Below are positions 29,878 through 39,674 of a DNA stretch of 64,000 nucleotides, piece after piece; the stretch's first letter is position 1, and every line of letters starts with the position of its first letter. The position numbers were made by a program, and so were the translations under genes. The DNA comes from Thalassospira sp. MCCC 1A01148 (GTDB lineage: Bacteria > Pseudomonadota > Alphaproteobacteria > Rhodospirillales > Thalassospiraceae). The DNA lies in contig NZ_LPVZ01000021.1 of NCBI RefSeq assembly GCF_001613795.1, positions 124,001 through 188,000 of the forward strand. Reading direction: 5' to 3'. Below the pieces are notes generated by a model that was not told the origin of the DNA, made no database searches, and worked only from the letters and a program-made list of their open reading frames with translations.

Positions 29878-31395
29878 TTAATCAGGCGCTGGGAAACCGA
29901 AATAGCGCCCCAACATCACAGGATCATCAAAGTGACGCCGTCCGACAAAGGCCGTTGCGTGACGCCCCCACTGGCGCATTGCGCCGGGTCGTGCAATCCC
30001 CATCGGCCAAAGGATAAAACGCTCCAACCGATCTGTACCGGGGATGAAGCCGTCTTTGTCATAAAGGCTGGCATATCCTGTTCCATCCGCAAGCGGGAGG
30101 CTCGTAAGATGCTGCTCGGGTTGCAGCACGACGGGGATTGCGGAGGACCGCTCTCCTTGCGTGTCAGCTTGCGTAACAGCAAGCAGATAATGACTTGTGT
30201 CATCGATCCAAAGAACAGGTCGCGCCAGGGTTTCCGATTCAAGGAACCCTGCGGGGGTTTCAGCCGTTTCCCGGATGTCGTCGTCTTCCGGTGCATGGAG
30301 GCGCTTCACGCCGTTCGTCGGGAAGAACATATGGTAACAACCGCAGCCATGGATACTGTCGGCCATGATCGGCACTCCGTCCCGGTTTAGTGTGACCCGC
30401 CAGATCAGCGCGTCCAGATGACCTGCAAGGATATCAAGGAAACCGACTTTGGGGCGCTCAGGAAACCACACCGAATAAACAATCTGGGGCACCCATTCTC
30501 CCCCGAAATAGGTATGCGACAACCGATAAAACATGACTGGCGTTGATAGATCGACCTCTGATCGCGCATCCCGGCTTTGAAGCGCGGGCAAACCAATCAG
30601 GTCACTATCACTTCTCGTATCAATGCGAAGTTTTGGTGCGTATTGTTGCGCCAATGCTTCCAATTCTGAGGCCGTGGGCAGCAAACGTCCGAATTTATCC
30701 TGGCTGATGTTTACAGCCTTGATGTTCGCGGGTTTGGCCCCGGCGCCAGAAGGCGCATAGATCAACCAATCCCCGGACTCCTGAAGGTCGTCCTCTGACA
30801 GCGTAAAAGTTTGAAGATTATCCCTCTTCCAAGCTTCATAACCGAAATAAGCGGGAAAAGCCGTCACGGGATACAAACCGGAAACCCGTTGGAAATCAAG
30901 ATAGTCATCGGGGACGAACACAGCATCGCTCAGTTGTGCAAAATCGTCAGTCTGCAAGGCCCCCGCCAAGCTGTTTGCACAGGCCTCTTGCTCCGAAACA
31001 GTGACAACCGGTTTGACTGACAAATTGCGCATTTCACTGGCGCGTGCAGTTCGATCAAGTACACGCATCTGCGTCACCCAATCAGCAAACAGCTCACTTG
31101 CCAATACTTCGTCATCTTGATCCAACGCCGCCCCGACCTGCTGCCCCATCAAAACAGAGTTTCGATTGGCCCGAAGAAACGGGTACTCTTCGACCTTTGC
31201 AACAGACGCGTTTCGAACGTCGCTGCCAATCACCTGAATATCGGCAAGCTGCAGCTTTTCAATACAAGACAGCGTAGCGATGTCATCGGGGGTTTGTCGA
31301 GCTGTTGCGCACCCGACAAGCAGCAATAATGCGCAAAGAACAAGAACCTGTCCGAGGCGCCAATGCATGCATCGTGCTATCATCGTATCCGGCAT
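29878..31395 (-). CDS. Lipoprotein of unknown function
   Basis: A protein of up to 505 residues (ATG 31368 would give 496). The N-terminal signal ends in the lipobox LLLVGC, so it is probably a lipoprotein. I do not recognise a family in the mature region, which contains ASELFADWVTQMRVLD, a Tyr-rich central part (FPAYFGYEAW) and a probable beta-rich C-terminal half (YSVWFPERPKVGFLDILAGHLD, GCGCYHMFFPT). It is divergent from the small periplasmic binding-like gene at 31514. Confidence 0.7.
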   Translation of the reverse strand: MPDTMIARCMHWRLGQVLVLCALLLLVGCATARQTPDDIATLSCIEKLQLADIQVIGSDVRNASVAKVEEYPFLRANRNSVLMGQQVGAALDQDDEVLASELFADWVTQMRVLDRTARASEMRNLSVKPVVTVSEQEACANSLAGALQTDDFAQLSDAVFVPDDYLDFQRVSGLYPVTAFPAYFGYEAWKRDNLQTFTLSEDDLQESGDWLIYAPSGAGAKPANIKAVNISQDKFGRLLPTASELEALAQQYAPKLRIDTRSDSDLIGLPALQSRDARSEVDLSTPVMFYRLSHTYFGGEWVPQIVYSVWFPERPKVGFLDILAGHLDALIWRVTLNRDGVPIMADSIHGCGCYHMFFPTNGVKRLHAPEDDDIRETAETPAGFLESETLARPVLWIDDTSHYLLAVTQADTQGERSSAIPVVLQPEQHLTSLPLADGTGYASLYDKDGFIPGTDRLERFILWPMGIARPGAMRQWGRHATAFVGRRHFDDPVMLGRYFGFPAPD

Positions 31396-31513
31396 TGATC
31401 CGCCCCTTGGTTCAGGTCAAAAATTTCACACCGTTAGTCTTGTCAATTATGGTAAAACCGCAAATCTATTGAGAAGACAAGTTTTTGTATTCATACACGA
31501 AATAGCAAGTCTG

Positions 31514-32212
31514 ATGACATCCGGCACACGCATTATTCAGATTCTGGCACTTGGCTTCGCGCTTTTGCTGCCAAGCTTCTCTTATGCGCAACCCAAGGAT
31601 GAATGCCCGAAGCGATTGGGCATTGTGATTAATGACAGGCTATCAAATTATATCGCCACCATCTTAAGCGGGATATACGAAGATTTAGGCTGCCCGATTG
31701 AGTTGATCGATCTTCCCGGACGCAGAGGTTTTGTCGCATTCAATAATGGTCGCATTGATGGCGAACTCTTCAGGCTTCCTGTTGGCGCGGCACATTACAC
31801 CAAACCATATGTTCGATCAGATATCCCGTTAATCGCAGTAACCAGCAGTCTGTGGGGGATGCCTGGCAGCAAACTGCATTCAGATGACACAATCGGCTAC
31901 ACGATTGGCATTGCATGGCAGGAAGATTACCTGAACAAAAACATGCTCCGCAAAAGCGGCCATAACGACGTTGACGATATTATTCAGCATTACAATTCAG
32001 GCACCTTTGATCGCTTCCTTGCCGAGGACAGTACGATTGACCTGATGATTACCGAAGGCGCCTTTGCCAAGGACAGGATACCGGTCAAAATTGAACTGCT
32101 TGAGGACGGCCCGCTCTATCATTTCCTTGCAGCGGAATTCGCCCCCTTCATGGAGCGGTTTTCCAAATACCTGCACGAGAAAAGGCCGTTCGATCAGTCG
32201 GAAATGATGTAG
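31514..32212 (+). CDS. Periplasmic binding-protein-like exported protein
   Basis: A 232-residue protein from ATG 31514 with a signal peptide (ILALGFALLLPSFSYAQ). The mature part looks like a small SBP_bac_3-type fold: LGIVINDRLSNYIATILSGIYEDLGCPIELIDLPGRR is split here as IYEDLGCPIELIDLPGRR and RIDGELFRLP, then SDIPLIAVTSSLWG. No transporter genes are adjacent, so a sensory or orphan role is likely. The longer ORF from 31280 overlaps the divergent gene and is not used. Confidence 0.65.
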   Translation: MTSGTRIIQILALGFALLLPSFSYAQPKDECPKRLGIVINDRLSNYIATILSGIYEDLGCPIELIDLPGRRGFVAFNNGRIDGELFRLPVGAAHYTKPYVRSDIPLIAVTSSLWGMPGSKLHSDDTIGYTIGIAWQEDYLNKNMLRKSGHNDVDDIIQHYNSGTFDRFLAEDSTIDLMITEGAFAKDRIPVKIELLEDGPLYHFLAAEFAPFMERFSKYLHEKRPFDQSEMM

Positions 32213-32313
32213 CTGCGCAGGCATAAAGATCACCGAGATACCCACAAAGCAAAGCAAGCCGGATGATGACCCATCCGGCTTGTTATATTTCCATTGGTAA
32301 GTGTCTTTATCTG

Positions 32314-34137
32314 TTACTCGACCGTCACCGATTTGGCGAGGTTGCGTGGCTGATCAACGTCGGTGCCTTTGTGAACGGCAACGTGATAGGCCAGCATCTG
32401 TACCGGGATGGTGTACAGGATCGGTGCGACGAAGTCGGCGACCTTGGGGAGTTCGATCGTGGCCGATGCCATATCGCCCAGTTTGGCAAGCCCCGGCGCG
32501 TCCGAGATAAAGATCACACGACCACCACGTGCGGCAGCTTCCTGCATGTTTGAGGCGGTTTTTTCAAACAGCTCATCGGACGGGGCAATGACGATGATCG
32601 GAACCGACTGATCAATCAGGGCAATCGGGCCGTGCTTCATTTCACCAGCGGCATAGCCTTCGGCGTGGATATAGGAAATTTCCTTGAGCTTAAGCGCCCC
32701 TTCCATCGCGATCGGGTAACCAAGACCACGGCCGAGATAAAGCACATCGCGCGCGTCGGCGACATCAAGGGCGAGCTGTTTAAGCGCCTCGTCATGATGC
32801 AGGACTTCGGCAGCGTGTTTTGGCACTTCGGTCAGCGCACTGACGATGGCGCCTTCCTCGTCCTTGGCAAGGGTTCCGTTCTCACGGCCGATGGTCACCG
32901 CAAGGCAGGCGAGAACCGTGAGCTGTGTCGTAAAGGCCTTGGTGGAGGCCACCCCGATTTCAGGCCCGGCATAGGTCAGAAGCACCACGTCACTTTCACG
33001 CGCAATCGTACTTTCGGGCACGTTGACGATGGAAACGATCTTCTGGCCCTTGGATTTGGCATACCGAAGGGCAGCCAGGGTATCAAGCGTCTCTCCCGAC
33101 TGCGAAATGAACAGGGCGACGCCGCCTTTCGGCAGTGGCGGGCAGCGATAACGGAACTCGGATGCGACGTCGACATCCACCCCCAGACCGGCATAACGTT
33201 CGATCCAGTGTTTTGCCACCAGCCCGGCGTAATAGGACGTGCCGCAGGCGACAATCGTCAAACGCGTTGCATCGGCAAAGGAAAACGGCATGTCGGGCAG
33301 TTTGATCGTCTGGGTCGCCGGGTTGATGAAAGCATGCAGGGTATCGCCAATCACTGCAGGCTGTTCGAAGATTTCCTTCTGCATGAAGTGATTGTAGTTG
33401 CCCTTGCCCATCATGGCACCGGAAACGGCCGAAAGCTTGGTTTCGCGGATGACGTCTTCGTCATTTTCATCGCGGACCTGAACGCTCTCACGGGTCATTT
33501 CGACCCAGTCGCCTTCTTCAAGATAGATAAGTTTGTTGGTCAGGTGGGACAGCGCCATGGCATCGGAACCGAGATACATCTCGCCCTCGCCCAAACCAAC
33601 GGCAAGCGGCGTTCCACGGCGTGCCCCAAAGATCACGTCATGCTCACCGGCAATCATGATCACAAGGGCAAAGGCGCCTTCGATGCGATGCAGGGTGGCG
33701 GCAACCGCGTCACGCGGGCTCTTACCCTGATCAAGGAAATCAGACACCAGATGCACGACCACTTCGGTGTCGGTGTCGGTGGCAAACACACCTCCCTTGG
33801 CAGACAGCTCCGCCTTGATTTCCTGGAAGTTTTCAATGATGCCGTTATGGACAACAGCAACCTTGCCATCGGTGTGCGGATGGGCGTTGTTTTCAGTCGG
33901 CACACCATGGGTTGCCCAGCGGGTATGACCAATACCGACATCCCCCGCCAGCGGTTCGTCAGCCAAACGATTTGCAAGATTGATCAGTTTGCCTTCGGCA
34001 CGGCGGCGTTCGATATGGCCATTGACCAGTGTCGCAATCCCGGCACTGTCATAACCGCGATACTCAAGACGCTTCAGCCCCTCAAGAATACGCTCGCTGA
34101 CGCTGTCTTTGCCGATAATCCCGATAATGCCGCACAT
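32314..34137 (-). CDS. glmS: Glutamine--fructose-6-phosphate aminotransferase
   Basis: A 607-residue enzyme that makes glucosamine-6-phosphate from fructose-6-phosphate and glutamine, the first step to UDP-GlcNAc. The N-terminus MCGIIGIIG has the catalytic Cys2 exposed after Met removal, and HTRWATHG and HNGIIEN follow. Two SIS domains hold the sugar-isomerising part (ISQSGETLDTLAAL, STKAFTTQ), and the C-terminus is LAKSVTVE. It lies 80 bp after glmU on the same strand; no glmS ribozyme is evident in that gap. Confidence 0.97.
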   Translation of the reverse strand: MCGIIGIIGKDSVSERILEGLKRLEYRGYDSAGIATLVNGHIERRRAEGKLINLANRLADEPLAGDVGIGHTRWATHGVPTENNAHPHTDGKVAVVHNGIIENFQEIKAELSAKGGVFATDTDTEVVVHLVSDFLDQGKSPRDAVAATLHRIEGAFALVIMIAGEHDVIFGARRGTPLAVGLGEGEMYLGSDAMALSHLTNKLIYLEEGDWVEMTRESVQVRDENDEDVIRETKLSAVSGAMMGKGNYNHFMQKEIFEQPAVIGDTLHAFINPATQTIKLPDMPFSFADATRLTIVACGTSYYAGLVAKHWIERYAGLGVDVDVASEFRYRCPPLPKGGVALFISQSGETLDTLAALRYAKSKGQKIVSIVNVPESTIARESDVVLLTYAGPEIGVASTKAFTTQLTVLACLAVTIGRENGTLAKDEEGAIVSALTEVPKHAAEVLHHDEALKQLALDVADARDVLYLGRGLGYPIAMEGALKLKEISYIHAEGYAAGEMKHGPIALIDQSVPIIVIAPSDELFEKTASNMQEAAARGGRVIFISDAPGLAKLGDMASATIELPKVADFVAPILYTIPVQMLAYHVAVHKGTDVDQPRNLAKSVTVE

Positions 34138-34217
34138 ATTGGTTTTCTTCCTGCTTTGTATCGCGTGTCTTCAGGCCACCCGGAGGCGAGTGGCAATTTC
34201 AAAAATCTTTGTTTGGG

Positions 34218-35561
34218 CTACTTTTTGCCGGTCAGTTCGCGCATTTTTTCGCGAAACTTGGCCGCCCAGCCCTTTTTCTCGATCCGTTCGGCCCTTGTCA
34301 GGGTCAGTGCGTCCGCTTCGACCTTGCCGGTGATCGTGCTGCCCGCGCCGACAATCGCGCCATCGCCAATCTCGACGGGTGCGACAAGCGACGAGTTCGA
34401 ACCGATAAAGGCCCCTGCCCCAATGTCGGAATGCTGTTTGCGGAAACCGTCATAGTTGCACGTGATGGTTCCGGCCCCGATATTGGCCTTGGTGCCGACA
34501 CGGGCATCACCGATATAGCTCAGGTGATTGACCTTTGCCCCGTCTTCAACAACGGCCTTCTTGATTTCAACAAAGTTGCCAACCCGCGCACCGGCACCAA
34601 TTTCTGCTCCCGGTCGCAAGCGGGCATAAGGCCCGATATCGGCACCATTGCCAACTACACAGCTTTCAAGGTGGCTGAACGCCTTGATCACAACATTGTC
34701 GCCCACGGTCACGCCGGGTCCGAAGACCACATTGGGTTCAACAATGACATCCCGGCCAAGTTTGGTATCGGCACTAAGGAACACGGATGCCGGATCAACC
34801 AAGGTAGCACCCTCTGCCATCGCAGCCTCGCGCAGGCGATCTTGCAGGATGGCTTCGGCAACCGCCAACTGGGTGCGGGAATTAACACCAAGTGTCTCTG
34901 CCTCATCGACCTCGACCGCAACACAGCTTTGACCATTCTTCTGCGCAACTTCGACCGCGTCGGTCAAATAGTACTCACCCTTGGCATTGGCGTTATCAAT
35001 CGCCTCAAGGGTTGCGATCATGTCCTCGGCCTTGAAACACATCACCCCGGAATTGCAGAAATTGATCTGACGCTGCGCGTCGTTGCATTCCTTGTCCTCG
35101 ACAATCGCGGTCAGGTTGCCGTTCTGATCTGTTACCAAACGGCCATAACCGGTCGGGTCTTCGGGTCGGAAGCCCAGAACCGCAACGGCATGATCATTTT
35201 CTTCGCGCGCAGCAACAAGGCGCGCCAGAGTTTCAGCGGTAAAAAGCGGGCTGTCAGCATAGAGCACCAGAACATTGCCCGTAAGGCCCTTCAAGCCATC
35301 CTTGGCGGCAAGAACAGCGTGTGCCGTGCCAAGACGATCAGTTTGTTCAAAGGTCGGATGCGGGGCAACGGCCTTGATCAAGTCGGGCATATCCGGGCCA
35401 ACAACCACCATGGTCTTTGCCGCCTTCAGGTGGGCTGCGGTATCAATGACGTGATTGACCATCGGCTTGCCGGCAACTTTGTGCATGACTTTGGGCAAGG
35501 CGCTTTTCATGCGCGTACCCATACCGGCGGCCAAAACAACAACACTTAGCTCAAGCGACAT
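34218..35561 (-). CDS. glmU: Bifunctional GlcNAc-1-P uridyltransferase / GlcN-1-P acetyltransferase
   Basis: A 447-residue bifunctional enzyme completing UDP-GlcNAc synthesis. The N-terminal uridyltransferase domain starts LAAGMGTRMKSALPKVMHKV with nucleotide loop and Mg site (YADSPLF). The C-terminal half is a left-handed beta-helix of hexapeptide repeats with KKAVVEDGAKVNHLSYIGDA and the acetyl-CoA site. Immediately upstream of glmS, forming a cell-wall precursor unit. Confidence 0.96.
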   Translation of the reverse strand: MSLELSVVVLAAGMGTRMKSALPKVMHKVAGKPMVNHVIDTAAHLKAAKTMVVVGPDMPDLIKAVAPHPTFEQTDRLGTAHAVLAAKDGLKGLTGNVLVLYADSPLFTAETLARLVAAREENDHAVAVLGFRPEDPTGYGRLVTDQNGNLTAIVEDKECNDAQRQINFCNSGVMCFKAEDMIATLEAIDNANAKGEYYLTDAVEVAQKNGQSCVAVEVDEAETLGVNSRTQLAVAEAILQDRLREAAMAEGATLVDPASVFLSADTKLGRDVIVEPNVVFGPGVTVGDNVVIKAFSHLESCVVGNGADIGPYARLRPGAEIGAGARVGNFVEIKKAVVEDGAKVNHLSYIGDARVGTKANIGAGTITCNYDGFRKQHSDIGAGAFIGSNSSLVAPVEIGDGAIVGAGSTITGKVEADALTLTRAERIEKKGWAAKFREKMRELTGKK

Positions 35562-35817
35562 CTATTACCCTGTTGGCTGCGGTTTCGCAGCATCCCCTTT
35601 GAAAGCATTATCACAATGGTTGTGATGCAAATAATCCAATTCGCAGCAAGTCTTAGAACATATTCTTTTCAAGCAAAAGCCCATAAAGAATCACGTTTTG
35701 TTACCGGCTGTTAGCAGATGTTACCGATTGTTAATGGCACGGTTTCCGTTAAGTTCCTATAAACCATGCTGCACTTGCCACCACTGTCACCAATTCACAT
35801 CCAAGGAGCCCCACCCG

Positions 35818-36489
35818 ATGGCCAAATTCATTCTGTTCGACCTTGATGGCACCCTGATTGACGGGGTCGATGACATCCTGTTTGCAATGAATGATTTGCT
35901 GGCCGCCCACGGTCATGCGCCACTTGTTCGTCATGATATTGAAGCCATGCTGGGTGATGGCACATGGATGCTGACCAAACGCGCCTTTGCCGCACGCGGA
36001 TCCGAGCCCACGGATGCGATGCTTGACGAGCTTAATGTCGATTTCAACGCGCGATATGTCGAAACCGACTACGCCTATACCCGCCTTTTTGAACATGCCG
36101 AACCCGTCCTGCGCCAACTGAAATCAGATGGCTGGACGATTGCGCTGGCATCGAACAAACCCGAAGCCCCGTGCAAGGCAATCCTGACCAAACTTGGTGT
36201 CGCGGACCTGTTCAGCGTCATCGCTGGTGGCGACAGCTTTGAGGTCAAAAAACCCGATGGCTGTTTCCTTGACTTTGTGTTGGGCCAGCTTGGCTTTGAT
36301 AAATCAACCGACACCGCCATCATGGTCGGCGATCACGCCAATGACGTAAACGCCGCCCGCGCGGCTGGCATTCATGTGATTGCCGTTGCCATGGAAATCG
36401 ATGACACCCGTGCGAACACACTTGGCGCGGATGCTGTGGCAACCGCTTATCAGGACTTGCCTGCGGCGATCCGCGCGATTATCGAGTAA
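35818..36489 (+). CDS. HAD hydrolase, phosphoglycolate phosphatase-like
   Basis: A 223-residue HAD phosphatase from ATG 35818. Motif I is FDLDGTLIDG, motif II ALASNKPE, motif III lysine in EVKKPDG, and motif IV VGDHANDVNAARAAG. Cap type and length fit the Gph family, which removes phosphate from 2-phosphoglycolate, although specificity is not proved. The ORF could start at 35698, but ATG 35818 gives the family N-terminus. Confidence 0.85.
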   Translation: MAKFILFDLDGTLIDGVDDILFAMNDLLAAHGHAPLVRHDIEAMLGDGTWMLTKRAFAARGSEPTDAMLDELNVDFNARYVETDYAYTRLFEHAEPVLRQLKSDGWTIALASNKPEAPCKAILTKLGVADLFSVIAGGDSFEVKKPDGCFLDFVLGQLGFDKSTDTAIMVGDHANDVNAARAAGIHVIAVAMEIDDTRANTLGADAVATAYQDLPAAIRAIIE

Positions 36490-36511
36490 TCGCAAAGCCC
36501 CACGGAAAAAA

Positions 36512-36545
36512 GAAGCCGGCTGACGCATCTGCACCAGCCGGCTTC
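36512..36545. terminator. Bidirectional terminator
   Basis: Perfect 11-bp stem GAAGCCGGCTG / CAGCCGGCTTC between the convergent HAD phosphatase and dehydratase genes, flanked by an A run upstream. Confidence 0.8.
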
Positions 36546-36577
36546 AAATTTTCGATCTGGGTTAGCCTTAGGGTACC

Positions 36578-38326
36578 CTAGTGGCTATCCTTCGGAATTG
36601 CGTTGCCACGATGGCCGACAAGGAAGTCGAAGTCTGCCCCGCGATCGGCACCAATCACCGACTTGTAGTAAAGCGAGGCATAGCCGCTTTCCGGGACCGG
36701 AACGCTGTTTTTCCAGTCTTTCAGGCGCTGAGCCAGTTCTTCATCGCTGATATCGAGATGCAGGCGACGGTTGGGCACATCAAGCTCGATCATGTCGCCA
36801 TTCTTAACGACAGCCAACGGGCCACCGGCAGCAGCCTCCGGCGAGGTATGAAGCACAACGGTGCCATAGGCCGTACCGCTCATACGCGCATCCGAAATCC
36901 GCACCATGTCCGTGATGCCCTTGCGCAGCACCTTGGGCGGCAGGCCCATATTGCCGACCTCTGCCATGCCCGGATAACCTTTCGGACCACAATTCTTCAG
37001 AACCATGATGCAGGTTTCATCGATATCAAGGTCCTCGTCATAAATCTTGGCCTTGTAATCGTCGATGTCCTCAAACACCACGGCGCGACCGCGATGCGTC
37101 AGAAGCTCGGGCGTTGCAGCTGATGGCTTAATCACCGCACCATTGGGCGCAAGGTTACCCTTGACCACGGCAATGCCACCGCTTTCGGTCAGGGCCCTGT
37201 CGAACGGGCGAATGACGTCCTCGTTCCAGTTGCGCACATCCTTGACCTGATCCCACATGGTTTCACCCGAGACGGTCAGGGCATCGTTGTGAAGCTTGCC
37301 TGCCTCGGCCAGCGCCTTGATCACCACAGGCAGACCACCGGAATAGAAGAACTCCTCCATCAGGTAGTCGCCAGATGGCTGCAGGTTGACGATGGTCGGG
37401 ATATCCTTGCCCAAGCGATCCCAGTCATCAAGGGACAGGTCAATACCGACACGCCCGGCAATCGCCAACAAATGGATCACCGCGTTCGTCGATCCGCCAA
37501 TCGCACCATTGACGCGAATGGCGTTTTCGAACGCCTCCTTGGTCATAACGTCAGACGGCTTGAGGTCATCCTTGACCATCTGAACGATGCGACGACCCGT
37601 CACATGCGCCATTACACGACGACGGCTATCAACAGCCGGGATCGCGGCATTGCCCGAAAGCGCCATGCCAAGCGCCTCGGCCATGCTGGCCATGGTTGAG
37701 GCCGTGCCCATGGTGTTACACGACCCTGGGGATCGCGACATGGCAATTTCGGCTTCAAGGAAATCTTCGGTGCTGATCTTGCCGGCCTTGCGCGCCTCGG
37801 CAAGCTGCCAAAGAGAGGTGCCCGATCCGATATCCTCACCGCGCCATTTGCCGTTCAGCATCGGACCACCGGTGACGACAATCGCCGGGATATCAACGCT
37901 GGCCGCCCCCATCAGAAGCGATGGCGTGGTTTTGTCGCAACCCACCATCAGGACAACACCGTCAAGTGGCGTTCCGCGCAGCATTTCCTCGACATCCATC
38001 GAAGCCAGGTTACGGAACATCATTGCGGTTGGACGCAGCGTGCTTTCACCGGTCGAGAAAACCGGGAATTCAAGCGGCAGGCCACCTGCTTCGTAAATGC
38101 CGTGTTTGACCCGTTCGGCCAGATCACGCAAATGGGCGTTGCATGGGGTCAGTTCAGACCAGGTATTACAAATGCCAATCACCGGTCGCCCATCAAAGAG
38201 ATCCGACGGCAGACCCTGGTTCTTCATCCAGCTGCGGTGATAGATATTGTCCTTGCTGGTTCCGCCGAACCAACCTTCTTGTGACCGCAAGGTACGCGGC
38301 CAGGGAGCCGGTTTGAACTTCGTCAT
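36578..38326 (-). CDS. IlvD/Edd family sugar-acid dehydratase
   Basis: A 582-residue iron-sulfur dehydratase from ATG 38326 (MTKFKPAPWPRTLRSQEGWFGG). Cluster-binding cysteines are in ICNTWSE, VGCDKTTPSLLMG and GSCNTMGTAS. The N-terminal sequence and length are those of the L-arabinonate / D-xylonate / related sugar-acid dehydratase branch rather than of branched-chain amino acid IlvD. It is downstream of, and on the same strand as, the ChvE-GguAB-like sugar importer, which suggests a pentose or galactose oxidative pathway (sugar to aldonate to 2-keto-3-deoxy acid). Confidence 0.85.
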   Translation of the reverse strand: MTKFKPAPWPRTLRSQEGWFGGTSKDNIYHRSWMKNQGLPSDLFDGRPVIGICNTWSELTPCNAHLRDLAERVKHGIYEAGGLPLEFPVFSTGESTLRPTAMMFRNLASMDVEEMLRGTPLDGVVLMVGCDKTTPSLLMGAASVDIPAIVVTGGPMLNGKWRGEDIGSGTSLWQLAEARKAGKISTEDFLEAEIAMSRSPGSCNTMGTASTMASMAEALGMALSGNAAIPAVDSRRRVMAHVTGRRIVQMVKDDLKPSDVMTKEAFENAIRVNGAIGGSTNAVIHLLAIAGRVGIDLSLDDWDRLGKDIPTIVNLQPSGDYLMEEFFYSGGLPVVIKALAEAGKLHNDALTVSGETMWDQVKDVRNWNEDVIRPFDRALTESGGIAVVKGNLAPNGAVIKPSAATPELLTHRGRAVVFEDIDDYKAKIYDEDLDIDETCIMVLKNCGPKGYPGMAEVGNMGLPPKVLRKGITDMVRISDARMSGTAYGTVVLHTSPEAAAGGPLAVVKNGDMIELDVPNRRLHLDISDEELAQRLKDWKNSVPVPESGYASLYYKSVIGADRGADFDFLVGHRGNAIPKDSH

Positions 38327-38479
38327 GCCCGTTTTCCTTTTTGACTTATTATCGTGACGGATCCGGTCATGTGCGGTTGGTACAGCCACACACAGGACAT
38401 TGAACGATACGCACCGGCAATCGGTCAGGGAAACCGACTGGTGTGAGGCCGGTGCGCATCGTTCCGCGTCAACGTGTTG

Positions 38480-39664
38480 TTACGCCTTGTTCTTGTTGTA
38501 GACGTCGAAGATCACAGCCGCCAAAAGCACAAGGCCCTTGATCACCTGCTGCCAGTCAATACCGACACCGATAATCGACATCCCGTTATTCATGACACCC
38601 ATGATCAGCGCGCCAACCACAGCACCGATCACTTTACCTACGCCACCCGACATCGATGCACCACCGATGAATACAGCAGCGATCACGTCAAGCTCGAACG
38701 CAAGGCCCGCTTTCGGCGTTGCCGTGTTCAGACGTGCGGCAAAAACCAGCCCCGCAAGCGCGGCAAGCATGCCCATATTGGCAAAGGTGAAGAAGGTCAG
38801 GCGCTTGGTGTTAATGCCTGAAAGCTTGGCGGCCTTTTCATTCCCGCCGAGCGCATAGATGCGACGACCCAAGGTCGTGCTGTTGGTGATGAAGGTAAAG
38901 ATCGCAATCAGAACCGCCATGATCACCAGAATGTTCGGCAATCCGCGATAGGTCGAAAGCAGATAGGTCACAAACAGGATCGCAATCCCTGCAACCGCAT
39001 GTTTGGTGACAAACACTGCCATCGGTTCCTCAACCGCGGCAAACTTCGCCTGCTTGGCGCGCGACCGCAGGCCAAGGATTGGCAGAAGTGCTGCCAGAAC
39101 CACACCCAGCGTCATGGAGAAGACGTTGAATCGTCCCTCAATGAAACCACCAAGAAAGTCGGGGATGAAGCCCGATGACATTGCCTGGAAGCTGTCGGGG
39201 AACGGACCAACCGATGCCCCGCCCAAAAGGGCCAGCGTCAGCCCCTTGAACACCAGCATGCCAGCCAGTGTCACGATAAAGGACGGAATACGCCAATAGG
39301 CCACCCAATACCCTTGGGCCGCACCAATGATCGCACCCGCGATCAGGCAGACCGGGATAACAAGGACCGTCGGCAAATCCCAATTGACAATCATCACGGC
39401 GGCCAACGCGCCGATAAAGCCGACAACAGAGCCGACTGACAGGTCAATATTACCGCCGACAATCACCAGCAACATGCCAACAGCCATGATGATGATATAG
39501 CTGTTTTGCAGGAACAAGTTGGTCAGGTTGACCGGCTTGAGCATGATGCCGTCGGTCAAAACCTGGAAGAAGGCCAGAATGGCAACCAGCGCAACAACCA
39601 TGCCGTATTCACGAATGTGGGTGCGCAGATAGTAGCCGATTGATTTGGTTTCAGTATCCGTCAT
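38480..39664 (-). CDS. gguB: Multiple sugar ABC transporter permease (MmsB/GguB-like)
   Basis: A 394-residue permease with about ten membrane helices and the branched-chain/ribose permease fold. The stretch VGGNIDLSVGSVVGFIGA is the family signature. It begins 10 bp after the ATPase gene and belongs to the same uptake system for pentoses or galactose. The closest pattern match is GguB/MmsB, the permease paired with ChvE in Agrobacterium, but transport itself is inferred. Confidence 0.88.
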   Translation of the reverse strand: MTDTETKSIGYYLRTHIREYGMVVALVAILAFFQVLTDGIMLKPVNLTNLFLQNSYIIIMAVGMLLVIVGGNIDLSVGSVVGFIGALAAVMIVNWDLPTVLVIPVCLIAGAIIGAAQGYWVAYWRIPSFIVTLAGMLVFKGLTLALLGGASVGPFPDSFQAMSSGFIPDFLGGFIEGRFNVFSMTLGVVLAALLPILGLRSRAKQAKFAAVEEPMAVFVTKHAVAGIAILFVTYLLSTYRGLPNILVIMAVLIAIFTFITNSTTLGRRIYALGGNEKAAKLSGINTKRLTFFTFANMGMLAALAGLVFAARLNTATPKAGLAFELDVIAAVFIGGASMSGGVGKVIGAVVGALIMGVMNNGMSIIGVGIDWQQVIKGLVLLAAVIFDVYNKNKA

Positions 39665-39674
39665 TGTCTATTCC

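Noticed and set aside
32632..34455. A 607-residue open frame opposite glmS
   Set aside because: Antisense shadow of glmS; the composition is low-complexity His/Gly/Arg and no motif is present.
34209..35549. A 446-residue open frame opposite glmU
   Set aside because: Antisense shadow created by the hexapeptide-repeat codons of glmU.
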